A stretch of DNA of 64,000 bases. It comes from Litorimonas cladophorae (GTDB lineage Bacteria > Pseudomonadota > Alphaproteobacteria > Caulobacterales > Maricaulaceae). The stretch lies in assembly GCF_014652455.1 (NCBI RefSeq), contig NZ_BMYV01000001.1, forward strand, positions 1,513,980 through 1,577,979, read 5' to 3'. The notes under the pieces were generated by a model, which was given only the letters and a program-made list of their open reading frames with translations, had not been told where the DNA came from and did not search any database. Positions 32,587 through 41,603 of the stretch are shown here, one piece after another. The position numbers and the translations under genes were made by a program. Position 1 is the stretch's first letter. Each line of letters begins with the position of its first letter.

Positions 32587-34634
32587 GATAAGACCTCCAC
32601 GCGACGATTGACGAAAACCCAAACGCCGAGGAAAACAAGACCCGACACGAAGAGCACAATGGATTTCGTCAGAAGATCCAAGCTCAGATCGTAATAAAAC
32701 ATGGTCAGGAAGTAGATTTGCAGCCCCGTCCCGATCAGCGCCAAGCTCCGCGAGCCCAAAATATAACCCGTCAAGATCAAGAGCAACGCCGACGCCCCGC
32801 CCAAAGGCACGCAAGCCGCCGCGACAACCAGTGGCACCAAGACTAGCACGGGCGGATTGAAATCCGCGACTGCCTTACCGCGATTTAGATAGATTACAGC
32901 GCCGAGCAAAATGACGAGACTGATGAGTCGCGCAGGCCAATCATCGGAGAAACGTGACGCGTCTGCGAGACTGTCCCAGCGCTGAATATGCACCAGCGCA
33001 ATTCCCAAAATAGCTGGCGCGATTAGCAAGGCCGTTCCTGCAGCTTTGTATAATCGGGTGCCAATCGGCCGCGACAAAAGGATAACGCCGACACAAGTCG
33101 CGATCACCAAAACCAGGCTTTCGACCATTGGCACTTTGAGGTGATAGGCTTCGATTCCGATCAGTGTAATGATTGCTGCTGCCGACATGAATTCCAGAAT
33201 TCGGTCCCGCACTAATACCAAAACGATAAGACTCAGGAACAGGAGCATACCGACAGTCGCATCGAAGCTCAGGACGGAGATGCCAAATCCAAATGCCGTC
33301 AGAAGCCCGCCAACGATGATCATCGTGTTTAAGATATGCTGCGGATAAGGAGATTTCGTCAGCCGTCTGAGAAAAATGGCCAGAGCAAAAATGATCGCGC
33401 CAACGACACCAAATATATATTCATCCGCGTTCCCCATAATTAAGGCAACAAATGACCCGAAAAAGAGCGAGCCTAGAATGGCTGTCAGGACCCCTGCGAT
33501 AGCGAGAAACATTTCCATATACCAAGGCTGATCACGCTCTGCCTCCCGCGCCAATACCTCAGACACCAAAGCAGGGTCTGCCCCTGTTTGATTGCCGAAA
33601 TTGACAACCCCCAAAGCAAAAGGTGCATCATCTTCGTCTTCACTGTCGGTTGATCGGGCCTTCGCGGGCGCTTTGAATCGTTTCACAAAATGGCGAAACG
33701 CCGCGACGAGGCCAACCGTTAAGCCGCCGAGCCAGAGAAAGACGAGGAGAAAAATACCTGTACCGTCGCTGATCTCCTCAAACAGCTTAAACCCGAACTG
33801 GGCGATAAGGATGAAGAGACCAAAGCTTGCAAGCGCCAATGTCGCGAGACTAGGTCTCATTTGATACAGGTAAGCCACCAAGCCAATAATGAGAGCAACG
33901 GCCAAGAGCCAAAGCCCATCATCCATATCCCAAAAACTCTCTGTAAATCCGACGAATGCAAACCCAACCGCGCCTAAAACCAAGAGAACGCGGAACCACT
34001 CCGCTCGCGCCCAGGCCAGACGTGGTGCGATGAATTTATCCAACACCCCTAGACCTAAGATGCATCCCGCAGATACGGCAAGGTTAAGCAGATTGGCTGC
34101 GAAATGGTTCCCCGCCAGACGTAAGCCTGAGTTCGCAAATGTCGTGACCGCAACGGTCAGAATAACCAACCACACCGCCCAATGCGCCAAATTACGTGAC
34201 GCCAATGCAAAGGGCAGCGTCAAGATCGCCCAGAAAACAAAAGGTGTGTGGATCAAGGCAGGCGTTTGATAGACTTGACCCAAAACGGCAAACATAACGC
34301 CGACCAGAACAGTCGCCCCAATCCCGAAGGCTTGGCCCGCCGGGCTGTCAAGCCGCGCGACTATCCACGCCAGAAGGCAGGCTAATATCCCGCCGCCGAC
34401 TGTCGCGAATTTCGCCATACCAGAGAGGTCGTCCCAATTAAACGCGAAGAAAAAGATGATACCCGAGAGGATATGACCAACCGCGATCGCAAGAAGCGCG
34501 CGGATCGCCCATATTTTCCAAAATGCGCCATCGCGCAAAACGGAAACCGCGTCTAAATATTGCTGTGGCCGCAAAGCGCCACCCTCGATGAGGGTCGGGA
34601 CATCCTCTGATGTGACAGCTGCGATATTCGTCAT
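32583..34634 (-). CDS. DUF2157/DUF4401 multi-pass membrane protein
   Basis: 683 aa. A short cytoplasmic N-terminus typical of DUF2157 (LIEGGALRPQQYLDAVSVL) is followed by about twenty hydrophobic helices in two blocks. A charged loop separates them (KAPAKARSTDSEDEDDAPFA), and the second block resembles DUF4401. ATG 34634 is taken as the start; a TTG 33 bases upstream is less likely. It is encoded with the GDYXXLXY protein, overlapping by 4 bases. Role unknown, probably an envelope complex. Confidence 0.83.
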   Translation of the reverse strand: MTNIAAVTSEDVPTLIEGGALRPQQYLDAVSVLRDGAFWKIWAIRALLAIAVGHILSGIIFFFAFNWDDLSGMAKFATVGGGILACLLAWIVARLDSPAGQAFGIGATVLVGVMFAVLGQVYQTPALIHTPFVFWAILTLPFALASRNLAHWAVWLVILTVAVTTFANSGLRLAGNHFAANLLNLAVSAGCILGLGVLDKFIAPRLAWARAEWFRVLLVLGAVGFAFVGFTESFWDMDDGLWLLAVALIIGLVAYLYQMRPSLATLALASFGLFILIAQFGFKLFEEISDGTGIFLLVFLWLGGLTVGLVAAFRHFVKRFKAPAKARSTDSEDEDDAPFALGVVNFGNQTGADPALVSEVLAREAERDQPWYMEMFLAIAGVLTAILGSLFFGSFVALIMGNADEYIFGVVGAIIFALAIFLRRLTKSPYPQHILNTMIIVGGLLTAFGFGISVLSFDATVGMLLFLSLIVLVLVRDRILEFMSAAAIITLIGIEAYHLKVPMVESLVLVIATCVGVILLSRPIGTRLYKAAGTALLIAPAILGIALVHIQRWDSLADASRFSDDWPARLISLVILLGAVIYLNRGKAVADFNPPVLVLVPLVVAAACVPLGGASALLLILTGYILGSRSLALIGTGLQIYFLTMFYYDLSLDLLTKSIVLFVSGLVFLGVWVFVNRRVEVLS

Positions 34635-34795
34635 AGGAAAACTCTCATAGGTGGACGCTATGGCCAAAACTTGTGATTAGCAAATGAGATTTCCGGAGGC
34701 TTAAAATGTGGTCCCCGTCTATTTAATCTCGCAGACTTGATGCCTCTGTCATTTTCAGTCATTCGAAATTTCACCGCCATAGCCGAAATCTTCAT

Positions 34796-36496
34796 ATGAC
34801 ACATGACAATTTGCCCGCGCCAGGTGCGCCAGATATTGACATAGCCCGTGCGGCTGTGATGGCACCAATTGTGCCGCTAGCGGAAACAAAATTTGATATC
34901 CCAGCAAAAGCGCTGGTGCCCTATGGACATTTTAAAGCGAAACTCGGTTTCGACTATATTCAATCACTGTCGAACAAACCCAGCGGTAAACTGGTGTTGG
35001 TCACCGCAGTGACACCAACGCCTGCGGGTGAAGGTAAGACAACGACGAGTGTCGGTTTGACCGATGGCCTAAACCGTATCGGGCTTAAAACCATGGTCTG
35101 TTTGCGCGAACCCTCGCTCGGCCCCGTCTTTGGCATGAAGGGCGGCGCGGCAGGCGGTGGGCGCGCGCAAGTCATTCCAATGGAAGATATCAATTTGCAT
35201 TTTAATGGGGATTTTCACGCCATTACATCCGCTCACGCCCTGATCTCCGCGATGCTGGATAATCATCTGCAATGGGGTAACGCGCTAGATATCGACCCAC
35301 GCCGCATATCTTGGCGTCGCGCGATTGATATGAATGATCGGGCCCTGCGCAATATCACCATCGGCATGGGCGGTCCGACAGAGGGCGTCGTGCGTGAAGA
35401 TGGTTTCGATATCACGGTCGCGTCGGAAATTATGGCAATTTTCTGCCTCGCGACGAATCTGAAGGATTTGCAAGCCCGCATTGGCGATATCATCATCGCA
35501 AAGACACGTAAAAAAGCCCCCGTAACCGTTCGTGACCTTGGCGCAGATGGCGCGGTGACAGTCCTGCTCAAAGATGCGTTTCAGCCCAACCTTGTCCAGA
35601 CCATCGAACAAAATATGGCCTTTATCCACGGCGGGCCTTTCGCCAATATTGCACATGGCTGCAATAGCGTCGTCGCCACGCAAGCTGCGCTAAAGCTCGC
35701 GGATGTCGTTGTCACCGAGGCCGGTTTCGGAGCGGACTTAGGCGCAGAGAAATTTCTCAATATTAAATGCCGCCAGACAGGTTTGCGTCCTGATGCGCTG
35801 GTCTTGGTCTGCACCGTGCGCGCAATGAAAATGCAAGGCGGGGTGAAGAAAACCAAATTAGGGAAAGAGAATGTCGACGCCGTCCGAGATGGTTGCGTGA
35901 ACCTGCAACGACATATTCAAAATATGAAGACATTCGGACTGACCCCCGTCGTGGCGCTGAACCATTTTGTTCACGATACGAACGCTGAAATTGAGGAGGT
36001 GCGCAAAGCCTGCGATGCCGAAAATGTAGAGATGGTGATTTCTCGCCACTGGGCCGAAGGCGGTGCGGGTGCAGAGGATTTAGCCCGCGCGGTGCAAGCC
36101 CGCCTCGACGCGCCGAAAACTGATCTCAAACTCACCTATAAAGACAGCGACAGCCTCACTGAAAAAGTCCAAAAAGTTGCCAAAAAAATATACCGTGCGA
36201 CAGATATCGCCGTGTCGAAGGAAGCCGCTGCGGCCTTCAAATCCATCGAGAAGATGGGCTTTGGACATTTGCCGATCTGTATCGCTAAGACCCAAGCCAG
36301 CTTTTCTACCGACCCCACTCAGTTGGGCGCAACATGCGATCACATTGTCGAGGTTCGCGACGCGACTTTGAACGCGGGTGCGGGATTTGTTGTTGCGATC
36401 TGCGGCACGATCTTGCGCATGCCGGGCCTGCCCCGTCATCCCGCCGCCTTAGACATCGGACTTGATGACGACGGGCAGATTATCGGGTTGGCTTAG
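34796..36496 (+). CDS. fhs: Formate--tetrahydrofolate ligase
   Basis: 566-aa cytosolic enzyme making 10-formyl-THF from formate, THF and ATP. The P-loop [12 protein letters not shown] is at about residues 73-84, and family motifs [19 protein letters not shown] and [13 protein letters not shown] are present. Length is usual for the monofunctional bacterial form. Its stop overlaps the end of a decayed GntP permease gene on the opposite strand. No other C1 genes are adjacent. Confidence 0.96.
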   Translation: MTHDNLPAPGAPDIDIARAAVMAPIVPLAETKFDIPAKALVPYGHFKAKLGFDYIQSLSNKPSGKLVLVTAVTPTPAGEGKTTTSVGLTDGLNRIGLKTMVCLREPSLGPVFGMKGGAAGGGRAQVIPMEDINLHFNGDFHAITSAHALISAMLDNHLQWGNALDIDPRRISWRRAIDMNDRALRNITIGMGGPTEGVVREDGFDITVASEIMAIFCLATNLKDLQARIGDIIIAKTRKKAPVTVRDLGADGAVTVLLKDAFQPNLVQTIEQNMAFIHGGPFANIAHGCNSVVATQAALKLADVVVTEAGFGADLGAEKFLNIKCRQTGLRPDALVLVCTVRAMKMQGGVKKTKLGKENVDAVRDGCVNLQRHIQNMKTFGLTPVVALNHFVHDTNAEIEEVRKACDAENVEMVISRHWAEGGAGAEDLARAVQARLDAPKTDLKLTYKDSDSLTEKVQKVAKKIYRATDIAVSKEAAAAFKSIEKMGFGHLPICIAKTQASFSTDPTQLGATCDHIVEVRDATLNAGAGFVVAICGTILRMPGLPRHPAALDIGLDDDGQIIGLA

Positions 36497-36681
36497 GTCA
36501 CCATCGCTAAGACAATAGAGGCCAAAGTCGCGATCACGGGAATGATCACGGTCACAACGCCGACGTCTTTATAAGCTTCCTTATGCGTCAATCCGGTAAT
36601 GGTCAGCATCGCGATCACCGCACCGCAATGCGGCAGGGAATCAAAACCGCCCGAGAATGAAGTCGAGAACATAATTATGGG
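36493..36681 (-). pseudogene. 3' remnant of a GntP-family permease
   Basis: The minus strand encodes about 60 residues that read as the C-terminus of a GntP-family permease: STSFSGGFDSLPHCGAVIAM followed by LTITGLTHKEAYKDVGVVT and a final hydrophobic helix ending in AMVT and a stop. A complete permease would be about 450 aa. The rest is missing; the frame runs into a stop at 36703-36705, and the four-gene cluster begins at 36734. It is therefore a deletion or replacement scar. Confidence 0.75.
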
Positions 36682-36733
36682 AACAAAGAGGGAGGCTGAG
36701 ACTTAATTAAGTACCAATATATAGGAGAGACAC

Positions 36734-36862
36734 ATGACTGACGAAAAAAACGTTCCCCTCAAATCGTCTGAAAAAAAGAGAGGCGCCTTGCACCGCGATG
36801 ACACTCCACATGTCGAGTCCCAAGACAATCTCGCACAAAATACTGGCGAGGAAGAGGAGTAA
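36734..36862 (+). CDS. 42-aa acidic small protein
   Basis: A 42-residue hydrophilic protein (starts MTDEKNVPLKSSEKKRGALH, ends TGEEEE) with a mixed-charge N-terminus and an acidic tail, probably disordered. The ATG has a GGAGAG ribosome site, and the stop is 3 bases before the next gene, so it is very likely translated as the first gene of this cluster. No family recognised. Confidence 0.6.
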   Translation: MTDEKNVPLKSSEKKRGALHRDDTPHVESQDNLAQNTGEEEE

Positions 36863-36865
36863 ATC

Positions 36866-37273
36866 ATGACTGATTTAACGCTTCCACAAAACACACTCGT
36901 CATTCTCGCCACAGGTGAAGAAGCTAAACTCTTTCGCTTCAACGGAAATCGATTGAAGAAAACGGAAGACTGGTTTCCGCAAGACTTAGCCAGCGAAGGC
37001 CCATCGGGTAAATCGCCACCTGAGCGCTCGCCGCAAGAATCCATGGAAGCGACCTTCAGCAAACAGATTGCAGAGCGACTCTATTCCATGGCGCACGCCG
37101 GTAAGTTTAACGACTTGGTCCTGACGGCAGATCCAGAGACTTTGGGTGAAATCCGCCCGCTTCTCCACAAAGAGGTGCAAGACAAAATCTTAGCTGAGAT
37201 CGATAAAACTTTGATCAACTCACCGACAGATGATGTCGAAAAATCTATCGCTGCTCACATGGCGGCTCATTAA
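36866..37273 (+). CDS. Host-attachment-family protein (baeRF-like)
   Basis: 135 aa resembling Pfam Host_attach (proteins named for attachment to host cells, related to the archaeo-eukaryotic release-factor fold). Seen: an N-terminal strand LVILATGEEAKLFRFNGNRL, a Pro/Ser-rich loop, a helical middle (FSKQIAERLYSMAHAGKFND) and the VLTADPETLGEIRPLLHKEV motif. Family members are often stress-induced and the named role is not proven. It sits between two very small genes in an apparent operon. Confidence 0.8.
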   Translation: MTDLTLPQNTLVILATGEEAKLFRFNGNRLKKTEDWFPQDLASEGPSGKSPPERSPQESMEATFSKQIAERLYSMAHAGKFNDLVLTADPETLGEIRPLLHKEVQDKILAEIDKTLINSPTDDVEKSIAAHMAAH

Positions 37274-37332
37274 TTTTAACAATAGTAGCTTGGCGCGCTC
37301 ATTTAAATTGAGCGCGTCCGAAGGAGTTTCAA

Positions 37333-37425
37333 ATGCGTTTTTTAGCCCGCACCATTACAGCCGCACTCATCACGGTCGTCGTACAAAAAGTTATTCGTAA
37401 AAATACTGATGGCGGTAAAGCGTAG
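37333..37425 (+). CDS. 30-aa membrane peptide
   Basis: A 30-residue peptide with one hydrophobic stretch (RTITAALITVVVQKVI) and basic residues on both sides. It has a perfect AAGGAG ribosome site seven bases before its ATG, and its stop overlaps the GTG start of the DUF421 gene by one base (TAGTG). The strong ribosome site and coupling support real translation; it may be a leader peptide or a partner of DUF421. Confidence 0.6.
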   Translation: MRFLARTITAALITVVVQKVIRKNTDGGKA

Positions 37426-37991
37426 TGCTTAAAGATTGGCTCGCCGTTGATCTGGAGAAAATTCCAGTAATTTTTCTAACGGTTGTTCTCGCCTACGCCG
37501 GTCTCGTCGTTTTAACACGACTGAGCGGCGTTCGTAGTTTTTCAAAAATGAGCGGCTTTGACTTCGCCGTCACCGTTTCAATTGGCTCGATCTTTGGCGG
37601 GATAATCATGTCAGAAAATCCCAGCGTTGCGCAGGGTCTTTTGGCACTATCTTTCGTGTTTGCGGTCCAAATGTTGATGGCAACTGTCAGGCAAAGATGG
37701 GACTTCTTTGAAACCCTCGTGAGTAATTCGCCACGCGTCATCATGGTGGGCTCGGAAATTCAACAGGACCAGATGCGCGCGGCGCGTATTTCTGAAGATG
37801 ATCTATATGCCAAATTGAGAGAAGCTAACGTTTTCCACACCGACCAAATCATTGCCGTGATCGCCGAAACAACGGGCGATGTATCCGTGCTTCACACAGG
37901 AAATCAGAAACACATTTCTCCTGAAATATTTGAAAACATTACGGCGTCCGAACGTATCGTCCGTAAATACCCAAAGCCCGCCAAGCCCTAA
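37425..37991 (+). CDS. DUF421 (YetF/YcaP-like) membrane protein
   Basis: 188 aa. Three N-terminal helices (about residues 13-32, 45-62 and 68-86) contain the family stretch KMSGFDFAVTVSIGSIFGG. A cytoplasmic domain with RISEDDLYAKLREANV and the strand IIAVIAETTGDVSVL follows. The usual C-terminal length is about 170-230, so it is complete. Role unknown; related proteins are linked to spore germination and stress in other bacteria. It starts with GTG overlapping the small peptide gene. Confidence 0.85.
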   Translation: MLKDWLAVDLEKIPVIFLTVVLAYAGLVVLTRLSGVRSFSKMSGFDFAVTVSIGSIFGGIIMSENPSVAQGLLALSFVFAVQMLMATVRQRWDFFETLVSNSPRVIMVGSEIQQDQMRAARISEDDLYAKLREANVFHTDQIIAVIAETTGDVSVLHTGNQKHISPEIFENITASERIVRKYPKPAKP

Positions 37992-38253
37992 CGCTTGATG
38001 AGCTCTGAGCTTTCGCATTTACCACTCTAGAGAATATGTTGAGACCGCAACAAGTCTGCGAACAAATCCTATCCTTCGGATACAGTTGTTAGCTTGCCTA
38101 TTTGGCCGCCCTCCCCTATAGGCCGCGCGACCTCTTAGATCGGCACTCCACCTTTCGCATAGGTCATTTCTTTACGCTCGGATTGGCCGAGCTAGTCCGT
38201 AGTCGCAAGAATGCGCTATCGGCAGGACCCTATTGTTGGAGACTACCCCTTAC
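37992..38253. promoter_or_regulatory. Leader region of rpsA
   Basis: 262 bases. A short stem ATCC/GGAT with a TTC loop lies in AATCCTATCCTTCGGATACA. The aroA-cmk genes that often precede rpsA in related genomes are absent here. No gene seen. Confidence 0.4.
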
Positions 38254-39948
38254 ATGTCCGATTCTATGAACCCCACAATGGATGATTTTGCATCCATGTT
38301 CGAAGCTGCTATCGAGGCTTCCCCAATGCAAGAAGGCAAAGTCGTATCCGGCCTTGTTACTGGCATTGAAAAAGACGTTGTCATTGTTGACATCGGTCTA
38401 AAAACTGAAGGCCGCATCGACGCGCGTGAATTCTTCACTCCCGGCGAAGACACAATGCCTAAAGTTGGCGATACAGTTGATATCTATCTTGAGCGTATCG
38501 AAAACGCCCTTGGCCAAGCCGTTTTGTCCCGCGATAAAGCGCGCCGCGAAGAAGCTTGGGTCAAGATGCACAAATTCTTCGAAGGCGAAGAGCCAGTTAA
38601 CGGCGAAATCGTTGGCCGCGTTAAAGGTGGCTTTACAGTTGACCTCGGCGGCATCAATGCTTTCTTGCCTGGTTCACAAGTCGACATCCGTCCAGTTCGC
38701 GACATTGGTCCTTTGATGGGTCAAACACAGCCGTTCATGATTCTGAAGATGGACCGCTCACGTGGTAACATCGTTGTTTCCCGCCGTGCGATCCTCGAAG
38801 AGAGCCGTGCAGAGCAACGTGCAGAACTCGTCGGTCAACTTAAAGAAGGCGAAACACGCGACGGCGTTGTCAAGAACATCACAGATTACGGCGCATTCGT
38901 CGACCTCGGCGGCATCGATGGCCTCTTGCATGTTACAGACATGTCTTGGCGCCGCGTCAGCCACCCAAGCCAGGTTCTAAACGTTGGCGATACGGTTGCT
39001 GTTAAGATCATCCGCATTAACCCTGAAACACAACGCATCAGCCTCGGCATGAAGCAGCTTCAGGAAGATCCGTGGAACGCAGCTGCTGCGAAATACACAC
39101 CAGGTACACGCCACACAGGTACAGTTACGAACATCGCCGATTACGGTGCATTCATCGAGCTGGAAGAAGGCGTCGAAGGTTTGGTTCACGTGTCCGAAAT
39201 GTCTTGGACAAAGAAAAACATCCACCCAGGCAAGATCGTCTCTACATCTCAGCAAATCGAAGTCGAAGTTCTCGACGTCGATCAAGAGAAGCGTCGCATC
39301 TCCCTTGGTATCAAGCAGGTTCAGTCGAACCCTTGGGACGATTTCTCCGACCGTTTCCCACTTGGTTCCGTTGTCAAAGGCGAAGTCCGCTCGATCACAG
39401 AGTTCGGTCTGTTCATTGGACTGGACGGCGACATCGACGGCATGGCGCATTTGTCAGACCTGTCCTGGGACAAGTCCGGCGAAGAAGCTTTGGCTGACTA
39501 CAAAAAAGGCGACGAAGTCGAAGCCAAGATCCTCGAAGTCGATATCGACAAAGAGCGTATCTCTCTCGGCATCAAGCAATTGGTCAAAGACACAGCGCCT
39601 GCTGGCGCAACAGGTGCCAACCGCGGTGCAACTGTCACATGTACAGTCACCAATGTTCAGCCTGCTGGCCTCGACGTTACCTTTGGCGAAGAGAACGACG
39701 TTAAAGCCTTCATCCGTAAAGGTGATCTGTCCCGTGAGCGCTCTGAGCAGCGTCCGGAACGTTTCGCTGTCGGTGACAAGGTTGATGCCATGATCACGCG
39801 CGCCAACCGGGCTCGCAATGATTATCAGCTGTCAATCAAGGCACTGGAAATCGCGGAAGAAAAAGAAGCCGTTTCGCAATACGGGTCAGCAGACTCCGGT
39901 GCGTCCCTCGGCGATATCCTGGGCGCCGCTTTGAAAGGCGACAACTAG
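38254..39948 (+). CDS. rpsA: 30S ribosomal protein S1
   Basis: 564 aa with six S1 (OB-fold) repeats beginning at about residues 25, 110, 195, 280, 370 and 455, each with the pattern of GxVxxIxxxGxFV (VVKNITDYGAFVDLGGIDGL, VTNIADYGAFIELEEGVEGL). It binds mRNA and helps the 30S subunit initiate. The ATG at 38254 is chosen; the GGAG is 14 bases away, so the start is not certain and a TTG at 38233 is an alternative. Codon use is strongly biased, fitting high expression. It is followed by ihfB. Confidence 0.96.
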   Translation: MSDSMNPTMDDFASMFEAAIEASPMQEGKVVSGLVTGIEKDVVIVDIGLKTEGRIDAREFFTPGEDTMPKVGDTVDIYLERIENALGQAVLSRDKARREEAWVKMHKFFEGEEPVNGEIVGRVKGGFTVDLGGINAFLPGSQVDIRPVRDIGPLMGQTQPFMILKMDRSRGNIVVSRRAILEESRAEQRAELVGQLKEGETRDGVVKNITDYGAFVDLGGIDGLLHVTDMSWRRVSHPSQVLNVGDTVAVKIIRINPETQRISLGMKQLQEDPWNAAAAKYTPGTRHTGTVTNIADYGAFIELEEGVEGLVHVSEMSWTKKNIHPGKIVSTSQQIEVEVLDVDQEKRRISLGIKQVQSNPWDDFSDRFPLGSVVKGEVRSITEFGLFIGLDGDIDGMAHLSDLSWDKSGEEALADYKKGDEVEAKILEVDIDKERISLGIKQLVKDTAPAGATGANRGATVTCTVTNVQPAGLDVTFGEENDVKAFIRKGDLSRERSEQRPERFAVGDKVDAMITRANRARNDYQLSIKALEIAEEKEAVSQYGSADSGASLGDILGAALKGDN

Positions 39949-40003
39949 GGCCTTACCCCTTCTCGGCTTAATTTGGATCAATTTGGTACAGATTAAGCCC
40001 TCA

Positions 40004-40011
40004 TTAACCAT
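40004..40011 (+). promoter_or_regulatory. CtrA-like half-site upstream of ihfB
   Basis: TTAACCAT on the plus strand, 97 bases before the ihfB start and just ahead of the rpsA terminator. This is only an 8-base match to the Caulobacter CtrA half-site. Confidence 0.2.
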
Positions 40012-40013
40012 GA

Positions 40014-40040
40014 AAGTCCCTGTAACGGGGGCTTTTTTTT
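40014..40040 (+). terminator. Rho-independent terminator of rpsA
   Basis: AAGTCCC (40014-40020) pairs with GGGGCTT (with a G-T wobble) across a short loop and is followed by about eight T, 65 bases beyond the rpsA stop. Confidence 0.85.
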
Positions 40041-40107
40041 ATGCTTATCTAACAATTCAGGACGGTTTTTCGTTGACGACCCAAGGCCTCTCCTGATTAA
40101 AGAGCCC

Positions 40108-40398
40108 ATGCTTAGATCCGAACTCATCGACACCCTCCACGCCGAAAATCAACATCTAACACGTCGTGATATGGAACGATTGGTTGCCGTCGTGCTTGAG
40201 ACGATCACGCAAACCCTCGAAGCTGGCGCGCGCGTCGAATTACGCGGATTTGGCGCATTTTCCGTAAGGGAACGCAAAGCCCGTGCAGGACGTAATCCTC
40301 GCACAGGCGAAACGGTTCAAGTGCCAAGCAAACACGTCCCGTTCTTCCGCACAGGGAAAGAGCTGCGCCATCGTATTGATGCGGCCTCTAAAAAATAA
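40108..40398 (+). CDS. ihfB: Integration host factor beta subunit
   Basis: 96-aa DNA-bending protein of the HU/IHF family. The helical N-terminus ([20 protein letters not shown]) and the DNA-binding arm with [13 protein letters not shown] are present, as is [23 protein letters not shown] acts as a heterodimer with IhfA, encoded elsewhere. rpsA-ihfB is a conserved gene order. A terminator separates it from rpsA, so it likely has its own promoter in 40041-40107. Confidence 0.95.
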   Translation: MLRSELIDTLHAENQHLTRRDMERLVAVVLETITQTLEAGARVELRGFGAFSVRERKARAGRNPRTGETVQVPSKHVPFFRTGKELRHRIDAASKK

Positions 40399-40433
40399 AC
40401 CCAAACGATCCGATTTGTCGTTTAACTAAGCGA

Positions 40434-40889
40434 CTACCACTCACCCGTATTTTCCATCGACGCCCACGGCTCTTGCGGTGCAAGATTTTCGCCCGTTTGC
40501 AACAGCTCAACGGACGCCCCGTCAGGGCTGCGGACAAAGGCCATGTGACCGTCGCGCGGAGGACGTAGAATCGTGATACCTTGCGATTGAAGATGCGCGC
40601 AAGTCGCGTAAATATCCTCAACGCGATATGCCAAATGCCCAAAATTTCGTCCCCCAGTGAGCGTCTCTGTCGTACCGTCTTCTGCAGGCCAATTATAGGT
40701 CAGCTCGATAAGCGGGGCTTGGTCTGTTTTCGCACGCTCAACATCTGCAGGTGCAGCCAGAAAGATTAGGCTAAAACGACCCTTCTCGTTCTCATAACGT
40801 CGGGTCTCGACCAAACCGAGGCCATCGCAATAAAATGCGAGTGCCCCATCCAAATCAGAAACGCGCAGCATCGTGTGGAGAAATTGCAT
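40434..40889 (-). CDS. gloA: Lactoylglutathione lyase (glyoxalase I)
   Basis: 151-aa metalloenzyme converting the methylglyoxal-glutathione adduct to lactoylglutathione. The four metal ligands are visible: H5 (FLHTMLRV), E62 (IELTYNW), H85 (FGHLAYRV) and E128 (VELLQTG). The length and order of motifs fit the bacterial Ni/Zn GloA family. The last residues ([15 protein letters not shown]) match a common alphaproteobacterial tail. It is convergent with ihfB. Confidence 0.94.
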   Translation of the reverse strand: MQFLHTMLRVSDLDGALAFYCDGLGLVETRRYENEKGRFSLIFLAAPADVERAKTDQAPLIELTYNWPAEDGTTETLTGGRNFGHLAYRVEDIYATCAHLQSQGITILRPPRDGHMAFVRSPDGASVELLQTGENLAPQEPWASMENTGEW

Positions 40890-41045
40890 AGGACATCACT
40901 TTCGAGTGCGAGACGTTATTCTGCACGGAACATGAACAACATTGAAAGGATCGATTAACTACATTGACGTTACCCTAGTCAACATGCGACTTAGTGCCCG
41001 ATTGCCGAACGGGGGTTCGGTGAAATTTCATTGAGGGAAAATACC

Positions 41046-41456
41046 ATGGGAATGATTTCAGAATTTAAAGAATTTGCGATGAAGGGCAACCTTGTCGATA
41101 TGGCCGTTGGCTTCGTTATGGGCTCGGCCTTTGGTACGGTTGTAAAGTCGTTCATTGATGGCGTCTTCATGCCATTGATCAGCCCAATCTTGGGCGGCAT
41201 TGATCTGGCCAGCTTGAAGTACACAATGTCCGAAGCTGTGATGGACGGCGACACTGTTGTTGAACCTGCGGTTATCGTGAATGTCGGTGATTTTCTTACC
41301 GCGCTTATCTCATTCATAATCGTCGCATTCGTGATGTTTATGATCATTAAAGGCATGAACAAGACTAAGAAAGCCGAAGAAGAAGCTGCTCCAGCGGCTC
41401 CGCCAGCCAACGAAGTGTTGCTAGCTGAAATTCGCGACCTTCTCGCCAAGTCATAG
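41046..41456 (+). CDS. mscL: Large-conductance mechanosensitive channel
   Basis: 136-aa pore protein that opens under membrane tension on osmotic downshock. The N-terminal amphipathic helix EFKEFAMKGNLVDMAVGFVM, with the pore-lining first helix and the MKGNLVDMAVG signature, is present. A periplasmic loop, the second helix (LTALISFIIVAFVMFMIIKG) and the charged C-terminal helix (EVLLAEIRDLLAK) follow. GAGGGA precedes the ATG at 41046. A terminator follows. Confidence 0.96.
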   Translation: MGMISEFKEFAMKGNLVDMAVGFVMGSAFGTVVKSFIDGVFMPLISPILGGIDLASLKYTMSEAVMDGDTVVEPAVIVNVGDFLTALISFIIVAFVMFMIIKGMNKTKKAEEEAAPAAPPANEVLLAEIRDLLAKS

Positions 41457-41483
41457 CGCCAGCCTAATACCAGAAATATAGAG

Positions 41484-41535
41484 AACCCGTCTGGGCCCTT
41501 TCGTATAAAATCGAAACGGTCTGGGCGGGTTTTTT
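41484..41535 (+). terminator. Terminator of mscL
   Basis: AACCCG (41484-41489) pairs with CGGGTT (41526-41531), with an inner TTCG/CGAA pair, followed by a T-run. Confidence 0.75.
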
Positions 41536-41603
41536 GCTGTCTGAAGTTTCGATAACAGTGTGATGTCTTGCATATCGCCGCGACCTGCCCCACATGCCCG
41601 CTC

